From contig CAZGQS010000004.1 of assembly GCA_964527775.1 (NCBI GenBank), forward strand, positions 84,790 to 148,789: a stretch of 64,000 bases of DNA, in the 5' to 3' direction. The position numbers and the translations under genes were made by a program. The stretch's first letter is position 1; the number at the start of each line of letters is the position of its first letter. The notes under the pieces were generated by a model. It worked only from the letters and a program-made list of their open reading frames with translations, had not been told where the DNA came from and did not search any database. The stretch comes from VMCP01 sp964527775. GTDB taxonomy: Bacteria > Bacteroidota > Bacteroidia > NS11-12g > UBA955. Below, one piece after another: positions 8,554 through 16,351 of the stretch.

Positions 8554-9201
8554 TTATTTAATCCATCCTTTTTGCCAAATTTTGACAATAATTAATCCGA
8601 AAAGTGCGCCACCAATGTGTGCAAAGTGGGCAATATTGTCAGATTCTAAGTCGATAAATCCCATAATAACATCAATACCAACGATGATAGGCACTAAATA
8701 TTTTGCTTTGATGGGATAGGGAATGAAGAGAAAGATCATGCTTTCGTTGGGGTAAAGCACGGCGAATGCGGTCATGACACCGTAAAGGGCACCACTGGCG
8801 CCAAGCATGGGAGGATAAGGCACGTTGGTTCCAAACATTTTATTGGGAAAGAACGAGCCCGAGAAAGATTCAATTTGATAGGCTGTATATACATAATGCA
8901 GGAGTACTGCACCAAGTCCGCTTAAAAAGAAGAGCTGTAGAAACTTATTGGTACCCAACCGGTATTCTACGACCATTCCAAATGAAAACAGGGCGATACC
9001 GTTGAACAGAATGTGCGAGAAACTACCGTGGCAAAAAATGTGGGTGATTAATTGCCAAATTCGGAAGTCGTTTGAGTCTGGGTAAAAGAGGTACCATGTG
9101 GTTGGATCGATGCCAATTTTGGGCAGTGCGGTCTGCGCCATGGCACCAAGCACCATGATGATGAGGATATTTTTTAGCGCTGGAGGTAGGTTATTAAACA
9201 T
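8554..9201 (-). CDS. Rhomboid intramembrane serine protease (shorter copy)
   Basis: 215-residue rhomboid with six membrane segments, the serine motif GASGA (S136), the histidine motif FAHIGG (H195), and HILFNGIALFSFG before helix 2. Compared with its neighbour it lacks the cytoplasmic tail, and an inserted loop (ESFSGSFFPN to PYPPM, about residues 111-131) precedes the serine helix. The two copies differ throughout, so the duplication is old. Its ATG overlaps the mutL stop codon by one base (TAATG), indicating translational coupling to mutL. Confidence 0.93.
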   Translation of the reverse strand: MFNNLPPALKNILIIMVLGAMAQTALPKIGIDPTTWYLFYPDSNDFRIWQLITHIFCHGSFSHILFNGIALFSFGMVVEYRLGTNKFLQLFFLSGLGAVLLHYVYTAYQIESFSGSFFPNKMFGTNVPYPPMLGASGALYGVMTAFAVLYPNESMIFLFIPYPIKAKYLVPIIVGIDVIMGFIDLESDNIAHFAHIGGALFGLIIVKIWQKGWIK

Positions 9202-11024
9202 TACTTTCTTTTAAACAAATCAAACAAAATTTCGTTGTTGAGGTGCACACAAATGGTTTTCCCATCGAAGGTATATTGAAAACTTGGCAATGAGAAGAGT
9301 TCTTTAATCAAATATTCGGATTCTGATTGATTCAGTTGGTGGTTTTGGGAGGTGAGTCGGGAAAGGCTGAGTGCGAGGCTGTCGTTTTTGGAGAGTTTTA
9401 GATCACCTTGGGTGATTTCATAATCTTCAATCATTTTTTCAATGATTTTCTCTTCGTTTCCATTTATTTGAGGAGGTATTCCGTTGATAATTAAGGTATT
9501 GCCTCCAAAATGTCCGAGGTCAAACCCAAGGAATTTAAATTCATCCATGAGTTCAAGGAGTAATCCCATTTTTGATGGTTGAAATTCGAGAGTTTTTGGG
9601 AACAAAAGTTGTTGAGAGCTGCTTTTATGTTGAGATAATTGTTCTTGGAATTGGATGAACAAGATATGTTGTCGGGCGAGTTTTATGTCAATTAGATAAA
9701 GCGCACCATTCACGGAAGCCGCTAAGAATCGTTCGTTGTGTTGGAAGAAACCTTGAATATTCAAAGATTCATCTTGTGGAATGAGCGAAACTTGATCTTG
9801 ATTGAATTCTGAAGCTAATTTGGGAGGTAGTGGTTGATTGGGAGTTCTTACTGGATCTATGGGGCCCAATATTTTTTGCCAATCTTGATTCTGAAATCGT
9901 TGATTGGTGTTGTTAGAGTTTCCGAATGGATTGTATTTGGGTTGAGAGGATGGAACAGAATTACCGGAGTTGCTGAGGTTGTTAGACCATTTTGAAAAGT
10001 TATCAATGTCAAAAAGTCCATCAGAGGTAGGGAGAATTGATTGCCCGAGGGCTTTTTTTACTGAAACCTTTAGGAGATTATAAATGTGTTTTTCGTCTTC
10101 GAATTTGACTTCGGTTTTTGTGGGATGGACGTTGACGTCTACTTTATCTGGGCTTACGGTAATGAATATGACGTAAAGAGGGTATGATTCAGGTTCAATA
10201 TGTCCATCATAGGCTTGCATTACTGCATGATTGAAGTAGGGGCTTTTGATGAATCGATTGTTGACAAAGAAGTATTGATCACCTCGGGTTTTTCTTGATT
10301 TATCGGGTTTTCCTAGGAAGCCATTAAAGGCAGAAATCTCAGTATCTTCGGCAAAATCTATGAGATTTTCGGGGTCTTTTATGCCCAAAACTCCTGCAAT
10401 ACGATCTTTAAGAGGTCTAATGGGGAAGTTGAAAATTTCGTTACCGTTGTTATAAAGTTTGAAAGCAATGTTAGGATTTGCGAGAGCTTGACGTTGGAAT
10501 TCTTCAAAAATGTGTTTTGTTTCAACGGCAATGGATTTCAGAAAGTTTCGGCGTGCAGGAATGTTAAAGAATAAATTCTTAATAGAGATGGAAGTACCTA
10601 TTGGGGCACTTTCAATTTTCACTTCAAGTACTTCACTTCCTTCAATTCTGATGTAAGTAGCCACAGAATCTTCAGGTCTGCGTGTTTTCATTTCTACTTG
10701 AGCAACAGCGGCTATAGATGCAAGGGCTTCGCCTCTAAAACCATAGGTGTTCAATGAGAAAAGGTCTTGGGCTTTTCTGATTTTGGAAGTGGCATGTCTT
10801 TCCCAGCATAGTCGGGCATCGGTTTCACTCATGCCTTTGCCATTGTCAATGACTTGCATGAGGGTAGAGCCGCCGTCTTTGATGAGTAATTTTATTTCAG
10901 ATGCCCCTGCATCAATGCTGTTCTCGAGAAGTTCTTTGACGGCTGAAGCGGGTCTCTGAACTACTTCTCCTGCAGCAATTTGATTTGCAACTGCGTCTGA
11001 AAGTAACTTGATTATACCTGACAA
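9201..11024 (-). CDS. mutL: DNA mismatch repair protein MutL
   Basis: Mismatch-repair ATPase that links MutS to downstream strand processing. 607 residues: an N-terminal GHKL ATPase with NQIAAGEVVQRPASAVKELL, DNGKGM, YGFRGEALASI and IPARRNFL, the transducer domain to about 330, a linker rich in Ser, Asn, Gln and Pro to about 425, and a C-terminal dimerisation domain. The start codon is TTG (11024): no ATG or GTG lies closer, and the next Met would remove ATPase motif I. The metal-binding DQHxxH site of nuclease-type MutL reads DIKLARQH here (from D446), so endonuclease activity is doubtful. It heads the rhomboid/EEP operon. Confidence 0.97.
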   Translation of the reverse strand: MSGIIKLLSDAVANQIAAGEVVQRPASAVKELLENSIDAGASEIKLLIKDGGSTLMQVIDNGKGMSETDARLCWERHATSKIRKAQDLFSLNTYGFRGEALASIAAVAQVEMKTRRPEDSVATYIRIEGSEVLEVKIESAPIGTSISIKNLFFNIPARRNFLKSIAVETKHIFEEFQRQALANPNIAFKLYNNGNEIFNFPIRPLKDRIAGVLGIKDPENLIDFAEDTEISAFNGFLGKPDKSRKTRGDQYFFVNNRFIKSPYFNHAVMQAYDGHIEPESYPLYVIFITVSPDKVDVNVHPTKTEVKFEDEKHIYNLLKVSVKKALGQSILPTSDGLFDIDNFSKWSNNLSNSGNSVPSSQPKYNPFGNSNNTNQRFQNQDWQKILGPIDPVRTPNQPLPPKLASEFNQDQVSLIPQDESLNIQGFFQHNERFLAASVNGALYLIDIKLARQHILFIQFQEQLSQHKSSSQQLLFPKTLEFQPSKMGLLLELMDEFKFLGFDLGHFGGNTLIINGIPPQINGNEEKIIEKMIEDYEITQGDLKLSKNDSLALSLSRLTSQNHQLNQSESEYLIKELFSLPSFQYTFDGKTICVHLNNEILFDLFKRK

Positions 11025-11047
11025 TGTGGGTGAGATTTGAAACTGTT

Positions 11048-11055
11048 CAAAGTTA
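11048..11055 (-). promoter_or_regulatory. TAACTTTG -7 box, mutL operon
   Basis: Perfect TAnnTTTG overlapping the prmA stop codon, with TTG (plus-strand CAA 11077-11079) 21 nt upstream. It gives mutL its own promoter and a leader of roughly 18 nt to the TTG start. Confidence 0.6.
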
Positions 11056-11949
11056 CAAATCGTTTTTCAGATAACCCAAGACACCCCATTCGGTGTGGGT
11101 TTCTTTGTAAATGGGTTTTAAGTTCATATTTACGGCAAAATCATTGACCAAATCGAGGTCTTGAAGTTGCAAACCACTGATGAAAATGTAACCGCCTTTT
11201 TTGGTAACTCTGCTGTATTCAGGAAGGTCTGCGAGAATTACTTCTCTGTGAATATTGGCCAGTGTTACATCAAAATATTCATTGGCAATGGGCTTTAATT
11301 GGTCGGCTGTGCCGAGAATGATTTTGGTTTTTTTGCAAAAGTTCTTCTCCACATTTTCAAGGGCATTGTCAACCACCCAATCATCAATTTCAATTCCGAG
11401 ACATTCTTCTGCTCCAATCATTTCGGCGGCAATGGCTAAAATGCCGGTGCCAGTTCCCATGTCAAGAACCTTTTTGTGGGCAATTTTATCTTCAAAAGTG
11501 AGCAATGCTCCAAGCATCAATTGAGTAGTGGAGTGGTGTCCAGTGCCAAAACTCATTTTAGGTTCTATGGTGATGGTTAAAGTATCTGACTTTTCAGGAT
11601 GAAATGGCGCTCTAACATAGAATTTGCCAATGGATAATGGCTGAAAGAAATTCTTTTCCCATTCTTCGTTCCAATTTTTGATTTCCGTTTCTTTCCACTC
11701 AAAAAATTCAGCAAAATCAAACATCAATGCTTCAATTTCCTTTTGTATTTCGATGGGAAATTCAGATGTTTCACCATAAGCTTTTACCGCTTTGGGATCA
11801 GAATCTTGATCAAAAATGGTGAAAGGATAAACGCTCAAAAGCGCAACGATGATTTCACTATTTTCTTGGGATATTTCGTTGGGTACAACTGTAAATTCGA
11901 TGAATCGGGGCTGTGCCGCCGATTCTGTAGGGGAGGTATCTTCTGACAT
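11053..11949 (-). CDS. prmA: Ribosomal protein L11 methyltransferase
   Basis: SAM-dependent trimethylation of ribosomal protein L11 in the cytoplasm. 298 residues: an N-terminal L11-recognition domain (about 1-115), then a class I methyltransferase with the PrmA-specific FGTGHHST (134-141), SAM-binding motif I DMGTGTGILA (163-172), the acidic ribose-binding stretch GIEIDDWVVDNA, and ANIHRE in the place of the family's NI-x catalytic-side motif. It begins one base after the upstream lipoprotein stop codon, so it is probably cotranscribed from the promoter at 13104. Confidence 0.95.
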   Translation of the reverse strand: MSEDTSPTESAAQPRFIEFTVVPNEISQENSEIIVALLSVYPFTIFDQDSDPKAVKAYGETSEFPIEIQKEIEALMFDFAEFFEWKETEIKNWNEEWEKNFFQPLSIGKFYVRAPFHPEKSDTLTITIEPKMSFGTGHHSTTQLMLGALLTFEDKIAHKKVLDMGTGTGILAIAAEMIGAEECLGIEIDDWVVDNALENVEKNFCKKTKIILGTADQLKPIANEYFDVTLANIHREVILADLPEYSRVTKKGGYIFISGLQLQDLDLVNDFAVNMNLKPIYKETHTEWGVLGYLKNDL

Positions 11950-11950
11950 G

Positions 11951-13096
11951 TTATTTTTTCTGTGCTAGTTGCAGATTGCACTCCTTATATTGGGCATTAT
12001 AACCAATATTGAAGGGTAATTTAGCAGGTTTAATTTCATCGTACTTAGCTTTTAAGTCGGGTTGAAACATATTGCTGAAGAGAGGAATGGTGCGTTTGTA
12101 TTCTCCTAGAACTGCCACTGAAAAACCGTTGTTTTCCAATGCTTTTAAGGGAATTCCTGAATCGTCTTGAAGAATTGTTTTGCAGTTTTTAATACAGATA
12201 TTTCGAATGATGGAGAAATAATCTTTGTGCATGAGATAGGTTGCGGCTTTAAAAAAGGCGGCTGAATTTGATTTTGACCCTAAATAGAGGGCAGAACCGA
12301 TGAGTTTATTTTTTTGGTTTAGCCCCAAATCGCTAAGGTCTTCTGAAAAATAGATGAGCTCTTTTACGGTTCCATTCTTGGCTGAATAACCTATTTTAAC
12401 TCCTTTTTGATTGTGAGGTTTGGTAGAAATGGGATTGATGTTGGTGAGTTTGCCAGAATCGTTTATATCAAAGGAATGAATGTAATGAATCTGATTTCCA
12501 AACTTCGCTAGGTAATAAAGACAGGTATGAATGGTTCCGTTAAGGTACCCTTTTTTGAAATCAACCGCCATGCTTTTGGTTCTAAAAAAGCCAAGTTGAT
12601 GAGGGAAGAACAATGATTTTTCTAAATTTCTCAAATACTCTGACAAAAGGGTTGAGTCGGCGGTGCTGGGGTCAAATAGAAAACCAGCGGGTTCCAGTCC
12701 AACCATAATGATGGTATCGGCGTTTGGATAGAATAGATGCGGATAAAAGAAATCGCCACCAGCAAATGGGTATAAAACAGTGCCAACTGCGGGCGTGAGT
12801 GCTTTTTGGGAGGTGGTCCAAGTAGCTATGGGTTGAGCAATATTTCGGTTGAGTTTATCCCATTTTGCTTGGCTAGTTGATCTGAATTCTGCCCAAATAG
12901 GATTTAAATGTGATTGTTTGGCTAGGTTTTCGGAATCTCCTGCAAGTAATTGACAGAAGGGGTTCCAAATACTATCTACTGGGGTTGTTATAACCGCGGT
13001 TTTTAAGGGAACTGTAGAATCTTGGTTGGATTTTTCGGTTTTGTTGCCTTGGCAAGCGAAAATGATCAACGGAAGAAACCAAACTGCATGTTTCAT
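11951..13096 (-). CDS. Conserved lipoprotein of unknown function
   Basis: 381 residues with a lipoprotein signal ending in IIFAC, so it is attached to the envelope. No known domain is recognised. The most distinctive segment is around residues 100-140 (VLYPFAGGDFFYPHLFYPNADTIIMVGLEP); a second conserved-looking block near 290-340 contains NICIKNCKTILQDDSGIPLKA. The composition suggests a globular alpha/beta domain. Proteins with the same YPF-G-DF...FYP-A...GLEP pattern occur as hypotheticals in other Bacteroidota, from memory and not checked. It sits directly upstream of prmA (1-nt gap) and has its own promoter box. Confidence 0.75.
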   Translation of the reverse strand: MKHAVWFLPLIIFACQGNKTEKSNQDSTVPLKTAVITTPVDSIWNPFCQLLAGDSENLAKQSHLNPIWAEFRSTSQAKWDKLNRNIAQPIATWTTSQKALTPAVGTVLYPFAGGDFFYPHLFYPNADTIIMVGLEPAGFLFDPSTADSTLLSEYLRNLEKSLFFPHQLGFFRTKSMAVDFKKGYLNGTIHTCLYYLAKFGNQIHYIHSFDINDSGKLTNINPISTKPHNQKGVKIGYSAKNGTVKELIYFSEDLSDLGLNQKNKLIGSALYLGSKSNSAAFFKAATYLMHKDYFSIIRNICIKNCKTILQDDSGIPLKALENNGFSVAVLGEYKRTIPLFSNMFQPDLKAKYDEIKPAKLPFNIGYNAQYKECNLQLAQKK

Positions 13097-13103
13097 ATTT
13101 CCA

Positions 13104-13111
13104 GCAAATGT
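13104..13111 (-). promoter_or_regulatory. TACATTTG -7 box, lipoprotein-prmA operon
   Basis: Perfect TAnnTTTG on the minus strand, 7 nt before the ATG at 13096 and just past the end of the YedK-like gene. Confidence 0.55.
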
Positions 13112-13119
13112 ACAATCTT

Positions 13120-13833
13120 TTAGAATAGGGTGAGATGTTCAAACGGTTGAGTAGCCCAAGGAAAATTTCGGTCTGAGGGTTTATTTAAATTGGGATTTAC
13201 CGTATAAGCTGTTAAGAATTCATGGGGCATTTTTGTGGTCAGAAATTCTCGGTCATTGGCTGAACCGTTGAGCCATAATGTTGCATTTTGAGGTTCAATG
13301 ATGACGGGCATTCTTTGTTTGGTGTTATGGATATCTGCCATGAAAGAATTAGCCGAAGTAGTGAGTATGGTAAAGCTTCTTTGCCATTGGTTTGAAGTTG
13401 GATGTTTGTAGTCAGAAAAAAGTCCCCCGAAAAAAAGAATCTCCTGATTTTTGGGGAAGATAAAATGAGGAATCTTGGTTTTGCCTTGGTGTTTCCACTC
13501 GAAGAATCCGCTCGCGGGTATCAAACAGGGATTTTTGAGCCACGCATTTTTGAACATGGGTTTATCTGCGGCGGTTTCTGAGCGAGCATTTAAAGAAAGT
13601 TTCTGCAATTCAGAAATTTGCTGAGGTTGGGCCCAAGTGGGAATGAGTCCCCATTCGGCCAGTTCGCTGTTTTGAGAAGAAGAAAAAATGGGCAATTCAG
13701 GGTGGGAAAATCCGTTCAAAAAGAAGCCTGGTTGAGGAATGTGTAAAGGGTTTAAATTGAGCTGTGCCTGGGCGAGCGTTTCTTGAGTGGGTTTATTCTG
13801 CAAATTGATGTTGACTGAATATGAAAAGCACAT
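13120..13833 (-). CDS. YedK/HMCES-like abasic-site processing protein (SRAP domain)
   Basis: SRAP proteins form a thiazolidine crosslink with abasic sites in single-stranded DNA through Cys2 after removal of Met1, shielding the lesion during replication. All key residues are visible in this 237-residue protein: C2 (MCFS), N82 and R84 in LNARSET, E112 in GFFEW, and H169 in DIHNTKQRMP. Its start is set by the invariant MC and by the box 5 nt upstream. The codons for LFFGGLF (about 134-139) coincide with a copy of the TCCCCCGAA repeat. It is divergent from the oxidoreductase at 13879, with 45 bp between start codons. Confidence 0.95.
   Translation of the reverse strand: MCFSYSVNINLQNKPTQETLAQAQLNLNPLHIPQPGFFLNGFSHPELPIFSSSQNSELAEWGLIPTWAQPQQISELQKLSLNARSETAADKPMFKNAWLKNPCLIPASGFFEWKHQGKTKIPHFIFPKNQEILFFGGLFSDYKHPTSNQWQRSFTILTTSANSFMADIHNTKQRMPVIIEPQNATLWLNGSANDREFLTTKMPHEFLTAYTVNPNLNKPSDRNFPWATQPFEHLTLF
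13413..13438. repeat. Copy of the A-rich/TCCCCCGAA motif
   Basis: CAGAAAAAAGTCCCCCGAAA followed by AAAAGA, inside the YedK-like gene in the codons for LFFGGLF. Confidence 0.6.
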
Positions 13834-13837
13834 GGTT

Positions 13838-13845
13838 GCAAGTTA
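13838..13845 (-). promoter_or_regulatory. TAACTTGC variant -7 box, YedK-like gene
   Basis: On the minus strand, TAACTTGC followed by AACC and ATG. The variant TAnnTTGC recurs at 13867, 41837 and 51549. Confidence 0.45.
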
Positions 13846-13866
13846 GGACAGACGATTGATTTTCTA

Positions 13867-13874
13867 TAAATTGC
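13867..13874 (+). promoter_or_regulatory. TAAATTGC variant -7 box, oxidoreductase gene
   Basis: TAAATTGC followed by TGTC and ATG (13879), mirroring the spacing of the divergent box at 13838. Confidence 0.45.
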
Positions 13875-13878
13875 TGTC

Positions 13879-15081
13879 ATGATCTTTGCTTTGATAAGAG
13901 AGAGGAAAAATCCGCCAGACAACCGTGTGGCACTGTCGCCGGTGCAATGTGTGACCTTAAAAAAAAGATTTCCGCAAGTAGATATTTGGGTAGAGTCAAG
14001 TCCTGATCGTTGTTTTTCGGATGACGATTATCGGGAAGTGGGTATAGATGTAATGGAAGATGTATCGGGGGCTGATGTCATGTTGGGAATCAAAGAAGTA
14101 CCGGTTGAATATTTAATTTCTGATAAGACGTATTTGATTTTTTCTCACACCATCAAGAAGCAGCCATATAACAGAATGTTGTTACAAACGATTTTAGAAA
14201 AGAATATTCGATTGGTGGATTATGAGGTGTTAAAATGGGAATCTGGGCAGCGAGTTTTGGGATTTGGAAGATGGGCAGGAATCATAGGGGCGTATAACGG
14301 TTTGATGGTTTATGGAAAACGCCATTCACTGTTTAGCTTGAAACCGGCTCATTTGTGTTTGGATTATGCTGAGGTGATATCGGAGGTAATTGTTAATAAA
14401 TTGCCAGCGATAAAAATGGTGGTGACCGGAGGTGGTAGAGTTGCGAAAGGGGCAGTTGAGTTTTTGAAGCAAGTGAGAGTAAGGGAAGTTACACCACAAC
14501 AGTATTTGAATGTGAATTATGATGTGCCTGTATTTACTCAGTTAAACAGTCCTGATTTATATGTACATCCAGATAAAAGTGAGTGGGACACTCATCATTT
14601 TTACGAGAATGGAAATGAGTATAGGTCGCAGTTTTTGAATTATGTGCGAGTTAGTGATTTGATTATTAATGGGATTTTTTGGAATGAATCATTACCCAGG
14701 TTGTTTGAGATTGATGATTTGAAGCGCGATGATTTTAAACCTAGGGTGATTGCTGACATTAGTTGCGATGTCAATGGTAGCGTGCCTATTACGGTAAGAT
14801 CGACCAGTATTACAGACCCTGTTTTGGGTTGGGATATTGAGACCTCAAGAGAAGCGGGCCCATATTTGGAGAGTGGAATAGATGTAATGGCGGTGGGTAA
14901 TTTACCTAATGAATTGCCAAGGGATGCGAGTCACGATTTTGGGGCAATGTTATTGCAACATGTTGTGCCCGAATTGCTGGAGCGCAACTCGCATCTAATT
15001 GAAAAGGCAATCATCGCTGAAAATGGTCAGTTAACAACTGACTTCAAATATTTGAGCGATTATATTTTAGAACGTAATTAG
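13879..15081 (+). CDS. NAD(P)-dependent oxidoreductase, alanine dehydrogenase / LYS1-like
   Basis: 400 residues with the alanine dehydrogenase/PNT N-terminal domain (IRERKNPPDNRVALSP, then GIKEVP, TYLIFSHTIKKQPYN) and a Rossmann domain whose dinucleotide loop is VVTGGGRVAKGAVEFL (about 181-196). The shape is closer to the lysine-forming saccharopine dehydrogenase (LYS1-like) subgroup than to classic alanine dehydrogenase, since the RxAGxxGAYNG segment and a C-terminal DISCDVNGSVP block are present. The substrate is uncertain: alanine, saccharopine or a related 2-oxoacid/amine pair. It is monocistronic and convergent with ndk (14 nt between stops). Confidence 0.8.
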   Translation: MIFALIRERKNPPDNRVALSPVQCVTLKKRFPQVDIWVESSPDRCFSDDDYREVGIDVMEDVSGADVMLGIKEVPVEYLISDKTYLIFSHTIKKQPYNRMLLQTILEKNIRLVDYEVLKWESGQRVLGFGRWAGIIGAYNGLMVYGKRHSLFSLKPAHLCLDYAEVISEVIVNKLPAIKMVVTGGGRVAKGAVEFLKQVRVREVTPQQYLNVNYDVPVFTQLNSPDLYVHPDKSEWDTHHFYENGNEYRSQFLNYVRVSDLIINGIFWNESLPRLFEIDDLKRDDFKPRVIADISCDVNGSVPITVRSTSITDPVLGWDIETSREAGPYLESGIDVMAVGNLPNELPRDASHDFGAMLLQHVVPELLERNSHLIEKAIIAENGQLTTDFKYLSDYILERN

Positions 15082-15095
15082 TTTGGGCGGTTGGT

Positions 15096-15512
15096 TTAGA
15101 ACTGCTCAAATTTCGAGAAGAAGAAGCTTCCTTCGATAGCGGCGTTTTCATCGCTGTCGCTTCCGTGAATGGCATTTGCGTCGATGCTTTTAGCATAAAG
15201 ACGACGAATGGTTCCTTCTGCAGCTTGCTCAGGGTTTGTAGCACCAATCAAGTTGCGGAAATCAGCAACGGCATTATCTTTTTCAAGAATTGCAGCATAA
15301 ATAGGGCCGCTTGTCATGAAACTCACTAAATCTCCATAGAAAGGTTTTTCCTTGTGAACTTCATAGAAAGCTCCGGCTTGATCAGTGGTAAGGTAGGTGT
15401 ATTTCAAGGCAACAACTCTAAAACCAGCTTGAATGATGTGATCTAGGATTTTACCTGCATGTCCGTTAGCTACGGCATCAGGTTTAATCATGGTAAAAGT
15501 ACGATTTGACAT
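15096..15512 (-). CDS. ndk: Nucleoside diphosphate kinase
   Basis: Transfers the terminal phosphate of ATP to nucleoside diphosphates through phospho-histidine. 138 residues, the usual length. TFTMIKPDAV at the N terminus, RNLIGATNPEQAAEGTIR in the nucleotide site, and NAIHGSDS with catalytic H116 are all canonical. No clean promoter box is seen next to the start; GAAATTTG (one mismatch from TAnnTTTG) lies about 20 nt upstream. It is divergent from the LOG gene, whose upstream region has a comparable GAACTTTG. Confidence 0.98.
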   Translation of the reverse strand: MSNRTFTMIKPDAVANGHAGKILDHIIQAGFRVVALKYTYLTTDQAGAFYEVHKEKPFYGDLVSFMTSGPIYAAILEKDNAVADFRNLIGATNPEQAAEGTIRRLYAKSIDANAIHGSDSDENAAIEGSFFFSKFEQF

Positions 15513-15581
15513 GTTTTATTGTGAATTTCGCCGCAAATTTCGTGATTTATAGGGAACTTTGAAGTTGATTGGTCGATTTTT

Positions 15582-16331
15582 ATGAAAAGTTCAAATAATA
15601 ATTTAAAAAATCAGCGCAGAATGCGTGGAGTGGGCGATTTACACATGCTTGAGGGTCCACATAGCAGATCGGAAGAATTTTTCTTTCTGTTTAGGGTGGT
15701 ATGGGAGTTTCTTAAAGGATTCAGAAAATTGCACTTTGTGGGTCCGTGTGTGAGTGTATTTGGTTCGGCTCGATATGCATCTGAGCATGAATATTACCAA
15801 AAGGCTAAAATGATGGGTGCGAAAATCAGCGAAGCAGGATTTACGGTGTTGACTGGGGGCGGCCCTGGAATCATGATGGCTGCCAATGAAGGTGCTAAGA
15901 GTGTTGGGGGAAAGAGTATAGGTGTAAATATTGAATTGCCATTTGAGCAAAAGCCCAATCCATTTTTAGATGTTTGGGTTGATATACGCTATTTCTTTGT
16001 TCGCAAGGTGCTGTTGTTCAAGTATTCTATTGGATTTGTGATTTTTCCCGGGGGATTTGGAACTATGGATGAAATGTTTGAAGCATTGACATTGATTCAA
16101 ACTCGAAAAATGCCATGGTTTCCCGTGGTAATTGTTGGAAAAGAGTTTTGGTCTGATTATCAGAAATTTGTGGATCAAATGGAGATAGGAGGAACCATAT
16201 CACCTGATGACAAAAATCTGTATTTAGTCACAGATGATTTAGATGAAGCGTTGGATTACATACATGAGAAGGTGGCATTGATGCCGCGGAAAAAACAAAA
16301 TTATCGTCGATTCTGGTGGTTGGGTGAATAG
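15582..16331 (+). CDS. LOG-family (TIGR00730) Rossmann protein
   Basis: Members are Rossmann-fold nucleotide 5'-monophosphate nucleosidases (cytokinin riboside 5'-monophosphate phosphoribohydrolase, LOG) or related YgdH-type enzymes. This 249-residue protein carries both signatures: GGGPGIMMAANEGA (92-105) and PGGFGTMDE (156-164), with the intervening R141-K142 pair of the active site. The N-terminal 50 residues are an extra helical extension. A GAACTTTG near-match lies 20 nt upstream of the ATG. It is followed 20 nt later by the DHS-like gene, which has its own box. Confidence 0.9.
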   Translation: MKSSNNNLKNQRRMRGVGDLHMLEGPHSRSEEFFFLFRVVWEFLKGFRKLHFVGPCVSVFGSARYASEHEYYQKAKMMGAKISEAGFTVLTGGGPGIMMAANEGAKSVGGKSIGVNIELPFEQKPNPFLDVWVDIRYFFVRKVLLFKYSIGFVIFPGGFGTMDEMFEALTLIQTRKMPWFPVVIVGKEFWSDYQKFVDQMEIGGTISPDDKNLYLVTDDLDEALDYIHEKVALMPRKKQNYRRFWWLGE

Positions 16332-16339
16332 ATTTAAAG

Positions 16340-16347
16340 TAACTTTG
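16340..16347 (+). promoter_or_regulatory. TAACTTTG promoter, DHS-like operon
   Basis: TTG (16320-16322), 17 nt, TAACTTTG, then only 4 nt to ATG (16352): a full match to the Bacteroidota consensus, predicting a leaderless mRNA. Confidence 0.7.
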
Positions 16348-16351
16348 CCAT

